DNA of 64,000 nt from CAZXWN01 sp964644695 [NCBI: uncultured bacterium] (GCA_964644695.1 CAZXWN010000014.1:1-64000), one strand, 5' to 3'; positions 55,064-64,000 are shown, counted from the first letter of the stretch. Program-made: numbers and translations. The notes: a model not told the origin generated them from the letters alone.

Positions 55064-57217
55064 ATGAAATGGATGGAAATTGTGGCACCCGGTGGACAAC
55101 CGGAAAGCCTGAAGGCGGCCGTACTGGCCGGAGCAGATGCCGTTTATCTGGGACTAAAAGGATTGGGTGCCCGCCGATTGGCCACCAATTTTACAGTAGA
55201 TGAATTAATCGAATACATTGACTGGGCACATCTTCGAGGAGTCCGCCTTTACCTGACACTCAATACCCTCATGACAGATGAAGAAATAGAATCTGTCTAT
55301 GATGAAGTAAAACGCCTCTATGAAGCCGGATTGGATGGAATCATTATCCAGGACCTGGGTGTCTTAAAATTCATTAAAACTCATTTCCCCGGATTTCATA
55401 TCCATGCCAGCACCCAGATGACCTGTGCTAACCATGAAGAAGCAGAATATCTCCGTAGTCTCGGAATTCATCGACTTGTCCCTGCCCGTGAATTATCTAT
55501 CCCCGAATTAGCTGACTTAAAAAAACAAACCGATATTGAACTGGAAGTTTTTGTTTCAGGAGCTCTGTGTGTTTCATACTCCGGAAATTGTTATTTATCC
55601 TCATTTATAGGCGGCCGGAGTGGTAACCGCGGGATGTGTACCCAGGCGTGCCGGCGTCCCTATGAAAATGAACATCGTGAAATGGGTTATTATCTCAGCC
55701 CAAAAGACCAGATCATGGGCAAACCTGAACTTGAAAAACTGGCAGAAGCTGGAATTGATGCGCTTAAACTTGAGGGCCGAATGAAAACAGCCGTATATGT
55801 TTATGCGGCCGTTAAAAATATCCACAGAATCATGGCTGGGGTAAAAGCTGAAAACTTAATGCCCCGGCTTTTTAATCGGGGCTATTCCAGAGGGTATATG
55901 TATGGGGCAAAAGACCTGATCAATACCCGGTATGCATCGAATCATGGAGTCTCTATCGGAGAATGTGATGGGAATTGGATCAAATTATCCGAGCCGGTGA
56001 TAACCGGCGATGGATTATCATTCCTTGACCGGAATGAAAAAGTCCTCGGGGGTGAATACCTGAGTAAAATCAGAATCAAAGGTGATCCCACCATCCACAA
56101 ATCAGCGCGTGCGGGTCAGGTTATCCAAATCCCGGAAATGTCTGGTGGCACAGTCTATGTCTATAAAACATTTGATAAAGCGCTCAATGACGAATTAGAG
56201 CATGACCTCAAACAGGTCAAACGAAGATTACCCATTACAGGGGAGTTAACAGCCCACACAGGAAAACCTTTAACCTTATCTTTCCAGTATAAGAACTTCG
56301 AAGTCACCGCAACCGGCCTCACCTTGGAGGCAGCATCAAATCGAGTGTTGGATGGAGATGATATCCGAGAGAAAGTATCTGAATTAGGAGATACCACTTT
56401 CGAATTGACGGCTCTTAAACTACATTATGATGAAGCCTGTTTCATTCCCTTAAAAGAATTAAAGAATCTGAAACGAGAGGCTGCCTGGCAGTTAGCTGAA
56501 TCATTGGTCAAGTCTTACCGCAGAAAGGATACCCATCCTTTTACTCCTTTCCATACAGAAGATACTCGTGCCAAGGATCCCATTTGGGCCGCCTGTGTCA
56601 CCGAACCCTGGCAGGAAGAAATCTGCCGAAACTATGGCATTGAAAAAATCTATTATCGGGGTGCGGATGCCGCCCGTCAGGGAAATCTGGATTCCATTGA
56701 TTTAGATTCTCCAATGGCTCGAAATCTTTATCAACTCCTGAAAAATCGAAATTCCAAAGTTACCCTGGATTGGAACTTCAATATCACCAATTCCGCCGCA
56801 TTTTCCCAATATGCCCAACTTCCTCAGGTGGATACCATTTACCTGTCTCCTGAATTAAATCTGGAACAAGTGGCTCTGGTAAAAGGTACCGGGGCAAAAA
56901 AAGGATTGGTTATTTATGGGAATCTGACCGGGATGTATATTGAGACTCGAATATTTCCGGAGAACTATCAGGAATTCACGAATGATGCTAATGATAAATT
57001 CCGTGCCGTCATTAATAAATTTGGAAACACAGAAATATATCTTTATGAACCGATGAATTTGATTCCACGATTGGATGAAATCCTGGCATTAGGACTGGAT
57101 GAACTTCGGTTGGATTTCCAGTTTGAGACTCCCGAACAGATAGCCCAAATCCTTCAAGCTCGTAATACGAGAAACACATCTTATACCCCTTATAATTTCG
57201 ACCGGGGCTTGATGTAA
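55064..57217 (+). CDS. Peptidase U32-family protein, RlhA-like (rRNA hydroxylation)
   Basis: 717 residues. The TIM-barrel-like first part begins EIVAPGGQPESLKAAVLAG. The U32 signature is FVSGALCVSYSGNCYLSS, and cysteines 169, 176, 192 and 196 (RGMCTQACRRPY) are the expected iron-sulfur ligands. Residues about 385-500 look like the DUF3656 domain found in RlhA. RlhA hydroxylates C2501 of 23S rRNA in E. coli; the relation here is by family and length, and the paralogue TrhP is shorter. The old name collagenase is probably misleading. GAGG precedes the start. Confidence 0.85.
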   Translation: MKWMEIVAPGGQPESLKAAVLAGADAVYLGLKGLGARRLATNFTVDELIEYIDWAHLRGVRLYLTLNTLMTDEEIESVYDEVKRLYEAGLDGIIIQDLGVLKFIKTHFPGFHIHASTQMTCANHEEAEYLRSLGIHRLVPARELSIPELADLKKQTDIELEVFVSGALCVSYSGNCYLSSFIGGRSGNRGMCTQACRRPYENEHREMGYYLSPKDQIMGKPELEKLAEAGIDALKLEGRMKTAVYVYAAVKNIHRIMAGVKAENLMPRLFNRGYSRGYMYGAKDLINTRYASNHGVSIGECDGNWIKLSEPVITGDGLSFLDRNEKVLGGEYLSKIRIKGDPTIHKSARAGQVIQIPEMSGGTVYVYKTFDKALNDELEHDLKQVKRRLPITGELTAHTGKPLTLSFQYKNFEVTATGLTLEAASNRVLDGDDIREKVSELGDTTFELTALKLHYDEACFIPLKELKNLKREAAWQLAESLVKSYRRKDTHPFTPFHTEDTRAKDPIWAACVTEPWQEEICRNYGIEKIYYRGADAARQGNLDSIDLDSPMARNLYQLLKNRNSKVTLDWNFNITNSAAFSQYAQLPQVDTIYLSPELNLEQVALVKGTGAKKGLVIYGNLTGMYIETRIFPENYQEFTNDANDKFRAVINKFGNTEIYLYEPMNLIPRLDEILALGLDELRLDFQFETPEQIAQILQARNTRNTSYTPYNFDRGLM

Positions 57218-57274
57218 CAGGCCGTCTTGGCTAAAATGACCCGTTGTGTTTTCTTGAATTGAAGGGACTTTGTC

Positions 57275-58807
57275 ATGGTGAAACCTGTCCGACTAACCTG
57301 TCTGGATATACTCCGGGGATTGGCAATCTTTGGAATGACTCTTGTTGCCATTCAGCCCGGTGGAATGCCGTTATGGATGTATCATGCTCAAGATCCGCCC
57401 ACTGGATATAACCCAAGTATTCCGGGAATCACCTGGGTTGACCTGATTTACCCCTTTTTCATGTTTTCACTGGGAGCCGCCGTTCCATTTGCTCTTACCC
57501 GCCGGTTAGAATCCGGAGTTTCCACTCCAAAGATTATCGGGCATGTATTCTGGCGGGCTTTCCTGATGGCCATTTTCGCCCTCTACTTGGGATACTGGTA
57601 CCCCTGGGGATATGGTGCTTCACCGACAGATAACCGCTGGATATTCTGGAGAACACTGGCTGGATTTTTCTGTCTGGTCTTTTTCTTCAGTCGAATCCCG
57701 GGATTATCAGATGCCAAAGACAAAACCAAAAAAGCTCTCTCCATTCTGCTAAAAATTACAGGATTAGCAGGAATAATCGCTCTATTACTCACCCGCCAAC
57801 AATTCGATTCAGCCACGGGCACCTGGATAAACGGATTTGATGGGAATGGGATGGACTGGGTCATTTATCGACTGGCGCAATCCTATATTCTGGCATCTAT
57901 CGTCTGGCTGATGACCCGAAATAAAACAAACCTCCGATGGGGTATTATCGCCTTATTAGTAGGATTACGGCTTCACCATGATGCGGGAGGACAGCTCAGT
58001 ATCCACATCAAAGAATACCTTTCCACAGAATCCTGGTTCCAGGTTCTCATCGGTTGGATTCCTCTCTATCAGCAACCGCCCTGGGCTTATTTTGCTCAAA
58101 CCTTCAAATGGTTGATTGACCCTGCCGTTTACCATGACACAGCCTTGATTGCCCTGATGGGAACAGTGTTTGGGGATATCATGTTCAAACACCAGAAAGA
58201 GTCTTCTGCAACAACATCGGCATCCAAGATATCTTTCTTTCAAACCGCAGGACTCCTGACAGGACTTCCGTCCCTTACAGTAATAGGTTTGATTTTTTAC
58301 TTCATCCGTCGCCCTGAAATGGGACTCGTTCTCAGTGTGTTCATCATGGCTGGATTGTGGTTTATTCTCACAAAAATCACCGATGATTCATTGAAAAATC
58401 TATTGAAACAGTTATGCGGCTATGGATTTCTTTTACTCACACTGGGATATCTGTTTGATGCCGTGGGAACAGGTATCAGGAAGGAACCTTCCAACCTGTC
58501 GTTTTACTTTGCTACCTCAGGGATGGCCTTCACCCTGCTGGCATTTCTTTATCTACTATCCGATTACCTGAAATGGGGGAAAACCCTGAACTGGCTTCGA
58601 GAGGCAGGGTCCAATCCCATGTTGGGATATATTGCGGCCCGGCATTGCCTGTTCATGGTAATGCACCTTACCGGACTTGCCATCCTGTTGGAAACACCCG
58701 TCATGAATAACACCTATCTCTACTTCGGATATTGTTTCTTTCTGACTTTGGTAGGGCTTTATTTCACGGTCTGGCTGACCCGATGGAAAGTTATTATGCG
58801 AATTTAA
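57275..58807 (+). CDS. DUF5009/HGSNAT-like polytopic membrane acyltransferase
   Basis: 510 residues with about 10-12 membrane helices. LTCLDILRGLAIFGMTLVA is the conserved R-G start of the membrane acyltransferases related to human heparan-alpha-glucosaminide N-acetyltransferase. GITWVDLIYPFFMFSLGAAV is the following signature. Members transfer acetyl groups across the membrane to amino sugars; the substrate here is unknown. It lies 57 nt after the U32 gene. Confidence 0.82.
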   Translation: MVKPVRLTCLDILRGLAIFGMTLVAIQPGGMPLWMYHAQDPPTGYNPSIPGITWVDLIYPFFMFSLGAAVPFALTRRLESGVSTPKIIGHVFWRAFLMAIFALYLGYWYPWGYGASPTDNRWIFWRTLAGFFCLVFFFSRIPGLSDAKDKTKKALSILLKITGLAGIIALLLTRQQFDSATGTWINGFDGNGMDWVIYRLAQSYILASIVWLMTRNKTNLRWGIIALLVGLRLHHDAGGQLSIHIKEYLSTESWFQVLIGWIPLYQQPPWAYFAQTFKWLIDPAVYHDTALIALMGTVFGDIMFKHQKESSATTSASKISFFQTAGLLTGLPSLTVIGLIFYFIRRPEMGLVLSVFIMAGLWFILTKITDDSLKNLLKQLCGYGFLLLTLGYLFDAVGTGIRKEPSNLSFYFATSGMAFTLLAFLYLLSDYLKWGKTLNWLREAGSNPMLGYIAARHCLFMVMHLTGLAILLETPVMNNTYLYFGYCFFLTLVGLYFTVWLTRWKVIMRI

Positions 58808-58888
58808 CATTTTTCCAGAATCGGGATTATTCCCAAACCTTTATGGAGACTGTTATGATTCATAATTAACATTTACTGGATAAACAAT

Positions 58889-59614
58889 ATGCCCAAACCT
58901 GTTTCACAACTGAAAGCCGTTTTCTTTGATCTGGATGATACTATCTATGACCACCGTCATTCCTGTATGTGTGGTCTTTCCAAATTACGGGAAATTTACC
59001 CACCTCTTCAGGATTATGAAGTAGGCCATCTGGAAGCAGATTACCTTCTCCGGCTGAACATTCTTCATGAACTCCTGTTACAGGGATTGATTACTCAGGA
59101 AGAGTCTCGATATAAACGCATCGGGGGGACTTTGAATCAACACGGGGTCCATCTGGAAGGACAGGAAATGGAACAGGCCTGCCGGATTTATGAAGCAGGA
59201 TATAAAGAGTCCCGCCGTCCTGTACCGGGAATGATGGAACTCATCATTGACCTTCGTACAAAAGGCATTCCTTCCAGTATTATCACCAACGGATTTAATA
59301 ATATTCAGGAAGATAAACTCCAGGCAACCGGGTTAGATAAAATCATTGATTTCATGATTACCTCTGAAACAGCAGGGACAGCCAAACCCGATCCGGATAT
59401 TTTCCAAATGGCGATGGATCGGTATCACATTACACCGGAACAAACCCTGATGGTGGGAGATAACTGGAATATTGATATTCTGGGGGGCGTTAATGCAGGA
59501 ATTCCAACCGTCTGGATAAACAGACGGGGATATGCCTGTCCTGACCCTTCTCAAGCCTACGAAATCAAAACAGCTGAAGAATTACGCGCTTTGCTCCAAC
59601 CCTTCCTGAATTGA
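58889..59614 (+). CDS. HAD-superfamily (subfamily IA) phosphatase
   Basis: 241 residues. Motif I VFFDLDDTIYD holds the nucleophile Asp, motif II IITNGF, motif III AKPDPDIF and motif IV MVGDNWNIDILGG. The helical C1 cap (about 20-95) fits subfamily IA, with small phosphometabolite or nucleotide substrates. It is not GmhB-like, so it does not fill the gap in the heptose pathway. Confidence 0.9.
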   Translation: MPKPVSQLKAVFFDLDDTIYDHRHSCMCGLSKLREIYPPLQDYEVGHLEADYLLRLNILHELLLQGLITQEESRYKRIGGTLNQHGVHLEGQEMEQACRIYEAGYKESRRPVPGMMELIIDLRTKGIPSSIITNGFNNIQEDKLQATGLDKIIDFMITSETAGTAKPDPDIFQMAMDRYHITPEQTLMVGDNWNIDILGGVNAGIPTVWINRRGYACPDPSQAYEIKTAEELRALLQPFLN

Positions 59615-59630
59615 TATTCAGACCGTACAT

Positions 59631-60041
59631 TTAGCTAAAACATCCTAATACAGCTGATAATGCAAATATAAAACTGTAAACAGCTTTGCCTGCAAATATA
59701 CAGATTAGTTTAAAGGTATAACTCCTCAGAAATGCAAACAGTATAAAAATACTAAAAGGAATATAAACAAATAACTGCAGAAGATGGGTGGTTTTATATT
59801 GTGGGGTTCTGAATGGAAGGGACAAAACATCCCATCCCCTGTTGATGAGAAAGGCTATGAAAACATAAACAGCAATCTCAATACCCATGAAAATACCTAA
59901 TAAGGATAAAATCCAGCATAAGAAATAAAAGGGAGCCATCGTCTTAAGAGATTCACTGGGACAAGTGAAACAATACCGAATTAAACAATATAGCCAATAG
60001 ACCACCAATAAAACAGCAAAAAACATCCCCATTTCATTCAT
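59631..60041 (-). CDS. Orphan small membrane protein
   Basis: 136 residues, about four hydrophobic helices, with the motif-free loops SLPFRTPQYKTTHLLQ and CFTCPSESLKT. I do not recognise it. Its start overlaps the end of the next upstream gene by 8 nt, so the two are translated together. It is the last gene of a run of four small minus-strand genes. Confidence 0.6.
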   Translation of the reverse strand: MNEMGMFFAVLLVVYWLYCLIRYCFTCPSESLKTMAPFYFLCWILSLLGIFMGIEIAVYVFIAFLINRGWDVLSLPFRTPQYKTTHLLQLFVYIPFSIFILFAFLRSYTFKLICIFAGKAVYSFIFALSAVLGCFS

Positions 60042-60495
60042 TTTTACTTAGCCTCATCCGATATATTCCACAACTCACAAAAACACAGGATACGAACAAC
60101 ATCATCACAATTAATTGAACTGTTTCTTCTATTTCAGAATACCAATCATAATGGCTCAAAAAATCTGGATTATCAAAATCAAGGGAATATGTAGGGAAAG
60201 GGGTTATATTAACAAACTGTCCGCTGTCTTTCACATAAACATCCATTTTAGTGATAGAAAATGCATTCACAATCATACTTTCATTACCCATCAAATCAAC
60301 TCTCTTTTTGATTATGGATGCTGGATTTTGAGCAGATTCACGGATGCCGTCCTGAACCGACTTATGGATTTTCCCCATTTCACTGAAAAACAAGGTCATT
60401 TCAATCACACAAAAGACACTGAGTATCACCCCGATAATTAAAAAAACGTCCCATTTCTTAGTGTTTCTCACCCTTGTATTTTCGGCATTGCTCAT
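60034..60495 (-). CDS. Orphan two-helix membrane protein
   Basis: 153 residues from ATG 60495 (GAGGTGG 7 nt upstream; the longer frame to 60519 would cover that SD). One helix near the start (VFLIIGVILSVFCVIEMTLF), a roughly 80-residue soluble loop with alternating charge, and a second helix near the end. This suggests a periplasmic sensor-like loop, but no family is recognised. Its leader is nearly identical to that of the gene at 61099. Confidence 0.6.
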   Translation of the reverse strand: MSNAENTRVRNTKKWDVFLIIGVILSVFCVIEMTLFFSEMGKIHKSVQDGIRESAQNPASIIKKRVDLMGNESMIVNAFSITKMDVYVKDSGQFVNITPFPTYSLDFDNPDFLSHYDWYSEIEETVQLIVMMLFVSCVFVSCGIYRMRLSKNE

Positions 60496-60561
60496 AACAA
60501 TGGCCACCTCTCCCACCATAAAGGTATCGTATCAGCGATAAAACTCGTCTCCAATATTACA

Positions 60562-61008
60562 TTACTCTGTTGTGGTAACACCCAAGGAAACTATTTTGTC
60601 ATCATAAATCATATAGGTTTTAAAAATCCCTTTAGGGATCACTTTCGGTTCAAAGTATATACTGGATTCAGAATTTTTTATATTTTCATCAACAAAATAC
60701 ATATCTTTATATTGATATCGGATCTCTTTTGTTTTCATTGGAACACTGGCTGTGTCACTATGCCGAGGACATTCCACTTCTTCTGTCTTTCCATTTTTTA
60801 ATACGGCTGTTATTTTAACTTTATAACCGGGGACATATACCACATATCGAGTGTCGCCAACATATTGAACTTCATAAAAATTAAAATAATACTCCCAGGC
60901 AGGATTAATAAACCCATAGTAAATAAATGCTGGCACAAGAAATGTCACAAATAACAATGAAACACCTATTAATCCCTTTAGCAGGCAGCCTACCTTTTTA
61001 TCACCCAT
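60562..61008 (-). CDS. Orphan membrane-anchored protein with an extracytoplasmic beta-rich domain
   Basis: 148 residues from ATG 61008, with GGAGGGGG 8 nt upstream deciding the start. One helix (GLIGVSLLFVTFLVPAFIYY) is followed by about 110 residues rich in beta-type strands (VQYVGDTRYVVYVPGYKV). No known family. It belongs to the same small cluster. Confidence 0.55.
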   Translation of the reverse strand: MGDKKVGCLLKGLIGVSLLFVTFLVPAFIYYGFINPAWEYYFNFYEVQYVGDTRYVVYVPGYKVKITAVLKNGKTEEVECPRHSDTASVPMKTKEIRYQYKDMYFVDENIKNSESSIYFEPKVIPKGIFKTYMIYDDKIVSLGVTTTE

Positions 61009-61098
61009 ATTTATATCCCCCTCCATTTTCAAAATACTAGCCCAAAGAAAATATTGGTCATGATTCCAATTCTAAAATTATCAGCACCTTAGATTTGC

Positions 61099-61461
61099 CT
61101 ATCTTACATACGCTTCCCGGGATTTCAAAAGAGGAATTAGGAGTAACCAAAATAGTAAGCCGTAATTCCAGGAAAAACGAGCCATGCCATGTGGTATATC
61201 AATGTGAAAAAGACCATTAAATGCCTGTTTAAAGAGTATCGGCAAAACCACAAATACTAATAATATTTTCCAGATAGAATTGATTTCATGATCAGGAAAG
61301 AAAAACGAAGAGAAAGCGTAGGAAGCAAATGCTATGAATAAAACAAAAAGACAATTCATCATGCTCGAAAAGAAATCCGGGTGAGTTATCACATCATAAA
61401 AACCAAAGGTAATGAATAATCCCATCCCAAAATAGAATTTTCTTTTATTCGTTTTCCACAT
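61099..61461 (-). CDS. Orphan four-helix membrane protein
   Basis: 120 residues, four hydrophobic stretches with a basic start (MWKTNKRKFYFG). Not recognised. GAGGTG lies 4 nt upstream. The leader TATG(A/G)TGGGAGAGGTG (61466-61481) matches that of 60034-60495 at 15 of 16 positions. It is the first gene of the small-protein cluster. Confidence 0.6.
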   Translation of the reverse strand: MWKTNKRKFYFGMGLFITFGFYDVITHPDFFSSMMNCLFVLFIAFASYAFSSFFFPDHEINSIWKILLVFVVLPILFKQAFNGLFHIDIPHGMARFSWNYGLLFWLLLIPLLKSREAYVR

Positions 61462-61760
61462 GCATCACCTCTCCCATCATATTAATACAAAATATTGATA
61501 ATTCAAGTATTTATTTATATACAAATAGGGTATCTCTGTTTATTTTTACGATTGATAACCTCCACTTTCAATTCCCCTTGACACCCCCTATTGATTCCGT
61601 CTCCTGCAACGAAGAAGACACGGAGCAGGTGGGAGGAGGTCCGTGGATGATTCGTTGAGAAAATAACGTGTAATACCTCCGCCATAACAAATAATCAACC
61701 GGACAAAAGGGGAGGAATAGTTCGAATTTATAGGGTTATTAATGTTAAAATATCCCCATC
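61462..61760. other. Intergenic region before the methionine-synthesis gene
   Basis: About 300 bp between divergent genes. It holds hairpin repeat copy B. No SAM or cobalamin riboswitch core was seen. AT-rich stretches could hold promoters for both sides, including TAAAAT at 61746-61751, 9 nt before the ATG, which would give an almost leaderless message. Confidence 0.4.
61608..61654 (+). repeat. Dispersed intergenic hairpin repeat, copy B
   Basis: CGAAGAAGACACGGA (61610-61624) and TCCGTGGATGATTCG (61640-61654). The right arm and the preceding GG match copy A over 17 consecutive bases; the left arm matches at 13 of 15. The loop is different and purine-rich. Confidence 0.7.
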
Positions 61761-63590
61761 ATGCCGAAAAAATCATTTATTGAAACATTAAACTCCACCA
61801 TCCTTGTCTGTGACGGGGCCATGGGAACCATGCTCTATGAAAAAGGGTTCTACATCAACCGGAATTATGACGAGGTCAATCTGACCGACCCCATCGTTGT
61901 GGAAAAAATCCACGAGGCTTATGTCAAGGCCGGTGCAGAGATCCTGGAAACAAACACCTTTGGTGCCAATCGAATCAAACTCACTGGATATGGAATTGAA
62001 TCCAAATGCCGGGACATCAATCTGGCGGGTGCTAAAATCGCCCGAAAAGCTGCCGGCGAAGACATCTTTGTGGCAGGCTCGATGGGTCCTATTGGAAAAT
62101 CCGTAGGTGAAAATCAGGATGTCAGTCCCACCGATGCCCGGGAAGCCTTTAAGGAACAGGCGGGCTATCTGGCTGAGGGCGGTGTGGACCTGATCATGCT
62201 GGAAACTTTCACCGACTTAAAAGAACTGATTCTGGCCATTGAATCCATTCAGGAAGTAACCACTCTTCCAATCATTGCCCAGATGTCTTATACCGAAGAA
62301 GGAAAGACCGCCAAGGGTTATACTCCCGAAGGCGTAGCTTTAGCCTTACAGCCTTATAAGCTGGCTGCCATCGGTGTCAATTGCAGTACCGGTCCCGCCG
62401 TAGCTCTGGATATTCTTCAACGGCTGGCCTGTGTTTATCAAGGCAAACTCACCGTACAACCTAACGCCGGTTCTCCCCACATGGTGGATGGCCGGATGTT
62501 ATATATGGCCTCCCCCACTTATTATGCGGAATTTGCCCGTAAATTCATCAACGCCGGTGCGGTGTTGATTGGTGGATGCTGCGGTTCTACTCCTGACCAT
62601 ATCTTTGAAGTTAAAAACATGGTCAAGATGCTGCGACATGGGAACATGGAAGAAGATGCCCTGGACATTAAAGTACAGGACCAGATTCTCTCAACACCGG
62701 CAGCTAAACCCGAAGAAAAATCTAAACTGGGTGCAAAACTCGGCAAACAGTTCTGTACCAGTATCGAATTAGATTCACCTCGAGGAACTGACCCCAGTAA
62801 AGTCATTGAAAGCGCCAAACTCCTTTATAAAAATGGCGTTGATGCCATCAATGTCGCTGACGGTCCCAGAGCATCAGCCCGAATGCACAACATCCCCATG
62901 TGTGAATTGATTCAACAGCAAGTCGGGATTGAAACCATCCTGCATGTCTGTTGCCGCGACCGTAATTTGATTGCCCTTCAATCCGACTTGATTGGTGCCT
63001 ACGCCCTGGGTATCAACAATCTCTGTATTATCACCGGTGACCCACCGAAACTTGGAGATTACCCGAACTGTACCGCAGTTTATGATGTGGACTCCATCGG
63101 GTTGACCCGTGCAGTCAATCTTCTGAATCATGGTATGGACCTGGCTGGAAATGCCATTAAACCGCCCACCAAATTATTGATTGGTGTGGGTGCTGATCCG
63201 GGAGCCGTTGATTTTGAAAAAGAACTCGCCCGTTATGAGCAGAAGGTAGAAGCCGGTGCCGAATATGTCATGACCCAACCCGTCTATGATATTCGTAAAC
63301 TGGAAAACTTCCTGAATCGGACTCACCATTGCCGAATCCCTGTCATGATTGGAATCATCCCGCTTCGTAGTTATAAAAATGCGGAGTTCCTCCACAATGA
63401 AGTGCCGGGCATGCAAATCCCGGAACAGATTCGGGAACGGATGCGGCTCGCAGGTGAGAATGGCGCCATGGAAGGCATCAAGATTGCGCAGGAAGCCCTT
63501 AAAGAAGCCAGTAAGATGGTGGCAGGTGTGTATCTCATGCCTCCATTCAACCGGGCTGACCTTGCTCTTGAAGTCCTTCAAGTCCTTTAA
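61761..63590 (+). CDS. Bifunctional homocysteine S-methyltransferase / 5,10-methylenetetrahydrofolate reductase
   Basis: 609 residues. Residues 1-290 are the homocysteine methyltransferase barrel: CDGAMGTMLYEKG, zinc ligands Cys208 (IGVNCSTGP), Cys273 and Cys274 (GGCCGSTPDH). Residues about 330-605 are the MTHFR barrel (SIELDSPRGTDPSK, CRDRNLIALQSDL, ITGDPPKLGDYP, EYVMTQPVYD). The fusion makes 5-methyl-THF and links it to homocysteine methylation, as in the Bacillus YitJ type. No cobalamin domain is present, so the methyl donor for the first domain may be another compound. No clear SD. Confidence 0.93.
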   Translation: MPKKSFIETLNSTILVCDGAMGTMLYEKGFYINRNYDEVNLTDPIVVEKIHEAYVKAGAEILETNTFGANRIKLTGYGIESKCRDINLAGAKIARKAAGEDIFVAGSMGPIGKSVGENQDVSPTDAREAFKEQAGYLAEGGVDLIMLETFTDLKELILAIESIQEVTTLPIIAQMSYTEEGKTAKGYTPEGVALALQPYKLAAIGVNCSTGPAVALDILQRLACVYQGKLTVQPNAGSPHMVDGRMLYMASPTYYAEFARKFINAGAVLIGGCCGSTPDHIFEVKNMVKMLRHGNMEEDALDIKVQDQILSTPAAKPEEKSKLGAKLGKQFCTSIELDSPRGTDPSKVIESAKLLYKNGVDAINVADGPRASARMHNIPMCELIQQQVGIETILHVCCRDRNLIALQSDLIGAYALGINNLCIITGDPPKLGDYPNCTAVYDVDSIGLTRAVNLLNHGMDLAGNAIKPPTKLLIGVGADPGAVDFEKELARYEQKVEAGAEYVMTQPVYDIRKLENFLNRTHHCRIPVMIGIIPLRSYKNAEFLHNEVPGMQIPEQIRERMRLAGENGAMEGIKIAQEALKEASKMVAGVYLMPPFNRADLALEVLQVL

Positions 63591-63620
63591 ATCACAAAAG
63601 ACAATTACAGATAAAACAAA

Positions 63621-63660
63621 AAAGAAGCCGGTGTTCAATCATCGGCTTCTTTCTTTATTT
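63621..63660. terminator. Terminator between convergent genes at the right end
   Basis: AAAGAAGCCGGTG (63621-63633) pairs with CATCGGCTTCTTT (63640-63652) with one G-T pair, loop TTCAAT, followed by CTTTATTT. Confidence 0.88.
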
Positions 63661-63678
63661 ACATCAAAACACAACAAC

Positions 63679-64000
63679 CTATTTTTTCCACAGTTTCAAT
63701 TCCTGTTTCAACAGGAGTGAACCTCCATCATTCCCACTTAGTTCCAGTTTCCAGGGATTTTCAGACAGGGAAGGCACCATAGTCGTATCTGTATTGTGAG
63801 TTTTGAATTCCATATTCAAAGTTGATTTATCCGGCATCGGCTCATTAAGCTTAGAAGCCTCTTCCAGATAATCACTGGCACGGGTTCCCACTTCACTGAG
63901 GAATTCAGGGTCCATGATTTTCCGGACATCCATGGATAATCCCGAACCTGTTGTATAGTTTCCGGGGAGACTGGGAATATTCATCGTTCCCGTCCGATGA
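63679..64000 (-). CDS. Hypothetical protein, 3' part only, cut by the window edge
   Basis: The frame stays open to base 64000 and reads HRTGT before the in-frame ATG at 63984, so the gene probably continues upstream. The visible 107 residues include SLPGNYTTGSGLSMDVRKIM and a charged helix (VGTRASDYLEEASKLNEP) and end KLWKK. No family recognised. The terminator at 63621-63660 lies just after its stop, which supports a real gene. Confidence 0.55.
   Translation of the reverse strand, partial: HRTGTMNIPSLPGNYTTGSGLSMDVRKIMDPEFLSEVGTRASDYLEEASKLNEPMPDKSTLNMEFKTHNTDTTMVPSLSENPWKLELSGNDGGSLLLKQELKLWKK

Noticed and set aside
58889-59614. HAD protein as the missing GmhB phosphatase
   Set aside because: It has a C1 helical cap and subfamily IA motifs, lacks GmhB's zinc-binding cysteines and lies 14 kb from the heptose genes.
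61462-61760. SAM or cobalamin riboswitch before the methionine gene
   Set aside because: No conserved riboswitch core or anti-terminator/terminator pair could be found in this stretch.

Overview
The window reads as a chromosomal segment of a Gram-negative-type bacterium. It has ADP/GDP-heptose-type sugar genes, a type IV pilus / type II secretion (T2SS) machinery, lipoproteins and many secreted enzymes. No gene pins down the phylum. The mix of gingipain-like C25 peptidase with CARDB repeats, GspK carrying a lamin-tail domain, an Aquifex-type short aconitase and tandem pseudopilins would fit an under-sampled lineage, but that is inference. No phage, transposase, integrase or CRISPR array was seen.

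Layout. (1) 1-950: a cut-off SAM methyltransferase downstream of a TetR regulator whose promoter carries two perfect palindromic operators. (2) 1.36-6.6 kb, plus strand: three tandem polytopic membrane glycosyltransferases (two GT87-like, one GT39-like) and a secreted alpha/beta hydrolase. (3) 6.9-21.4 kb, minus strand: two transcription units for a type IV pilus/T2SS hybrid. The upstream unit is PilB1, PilT, PilB2, PilC and ends in a strong terminator. After a 0.7 kb non-coding gap comes a downstream unit of H/I/J-like pseudopilins, a GspK with an inserted lamin-tail domain, a cohesin-like secreted protein and five tandem GspG-like pseudopilins. (4) 21.7-28.9 kb, minus: copper P-type ATPase, a 970-aa multidomain GH18 protein, an alginate-lyase-family protein. 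(5) 28.9-34.1 kb, minus: a TCA block acn-icd-sucC-sucD. (6) 34.3-38.7 kb, minus: cell-wall and envelope genes (PBP4-type DacB lipoprotein, CcdA, amidase-NlpC/P60 fusion).

(7) 39.0-45.5 kb, plus: a tightly coupled surface-glycan operon (epimerase, HddC, HddA, GmhA, two GT4 glycosyltransferases, a methyltransferase) for GDP-D-glycero-D-manno-heptose and its transfer. (8) 45.6-50.2 kb: zinc-ribbon protein, an unrecognised SIS-like protein paired with a nucleoside hydrolase, malate dehydrogenase, a metallo-beta-lactamase-fold hydrolase. (9) 50.3-54.9 kb: a 1464-aa C25 peptidase and tRNA-Ser(UGA). (10) 55.1-63.6 kb: U32 protein (RlhA-like), DUF5009-type membrane acyltransferase, HAD phosphatase, four orphan small membrane-protein genes, and a homocysteine methyltransferase/methylenetetrahydrofolate reductase fusion. 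A cut-off hypothetical gene ends the window.

The genes suggest a heterotroph that builds a heptose-containing surface glycan, secretes polysaccharide- and protein-degrading enzymes, and uses a pilus/secretion machine with an expanded set of minor pilins. The most unusual signals are the five-member GspG-like family with a shared C-terminal DD-x-x-Y tail, the GspK-lamin-tail chimera, a dispersed intergenic hairpin repeat, and the cluster of small orphan membrane genes. No search could be run, so family names rest on motifs read by eye.
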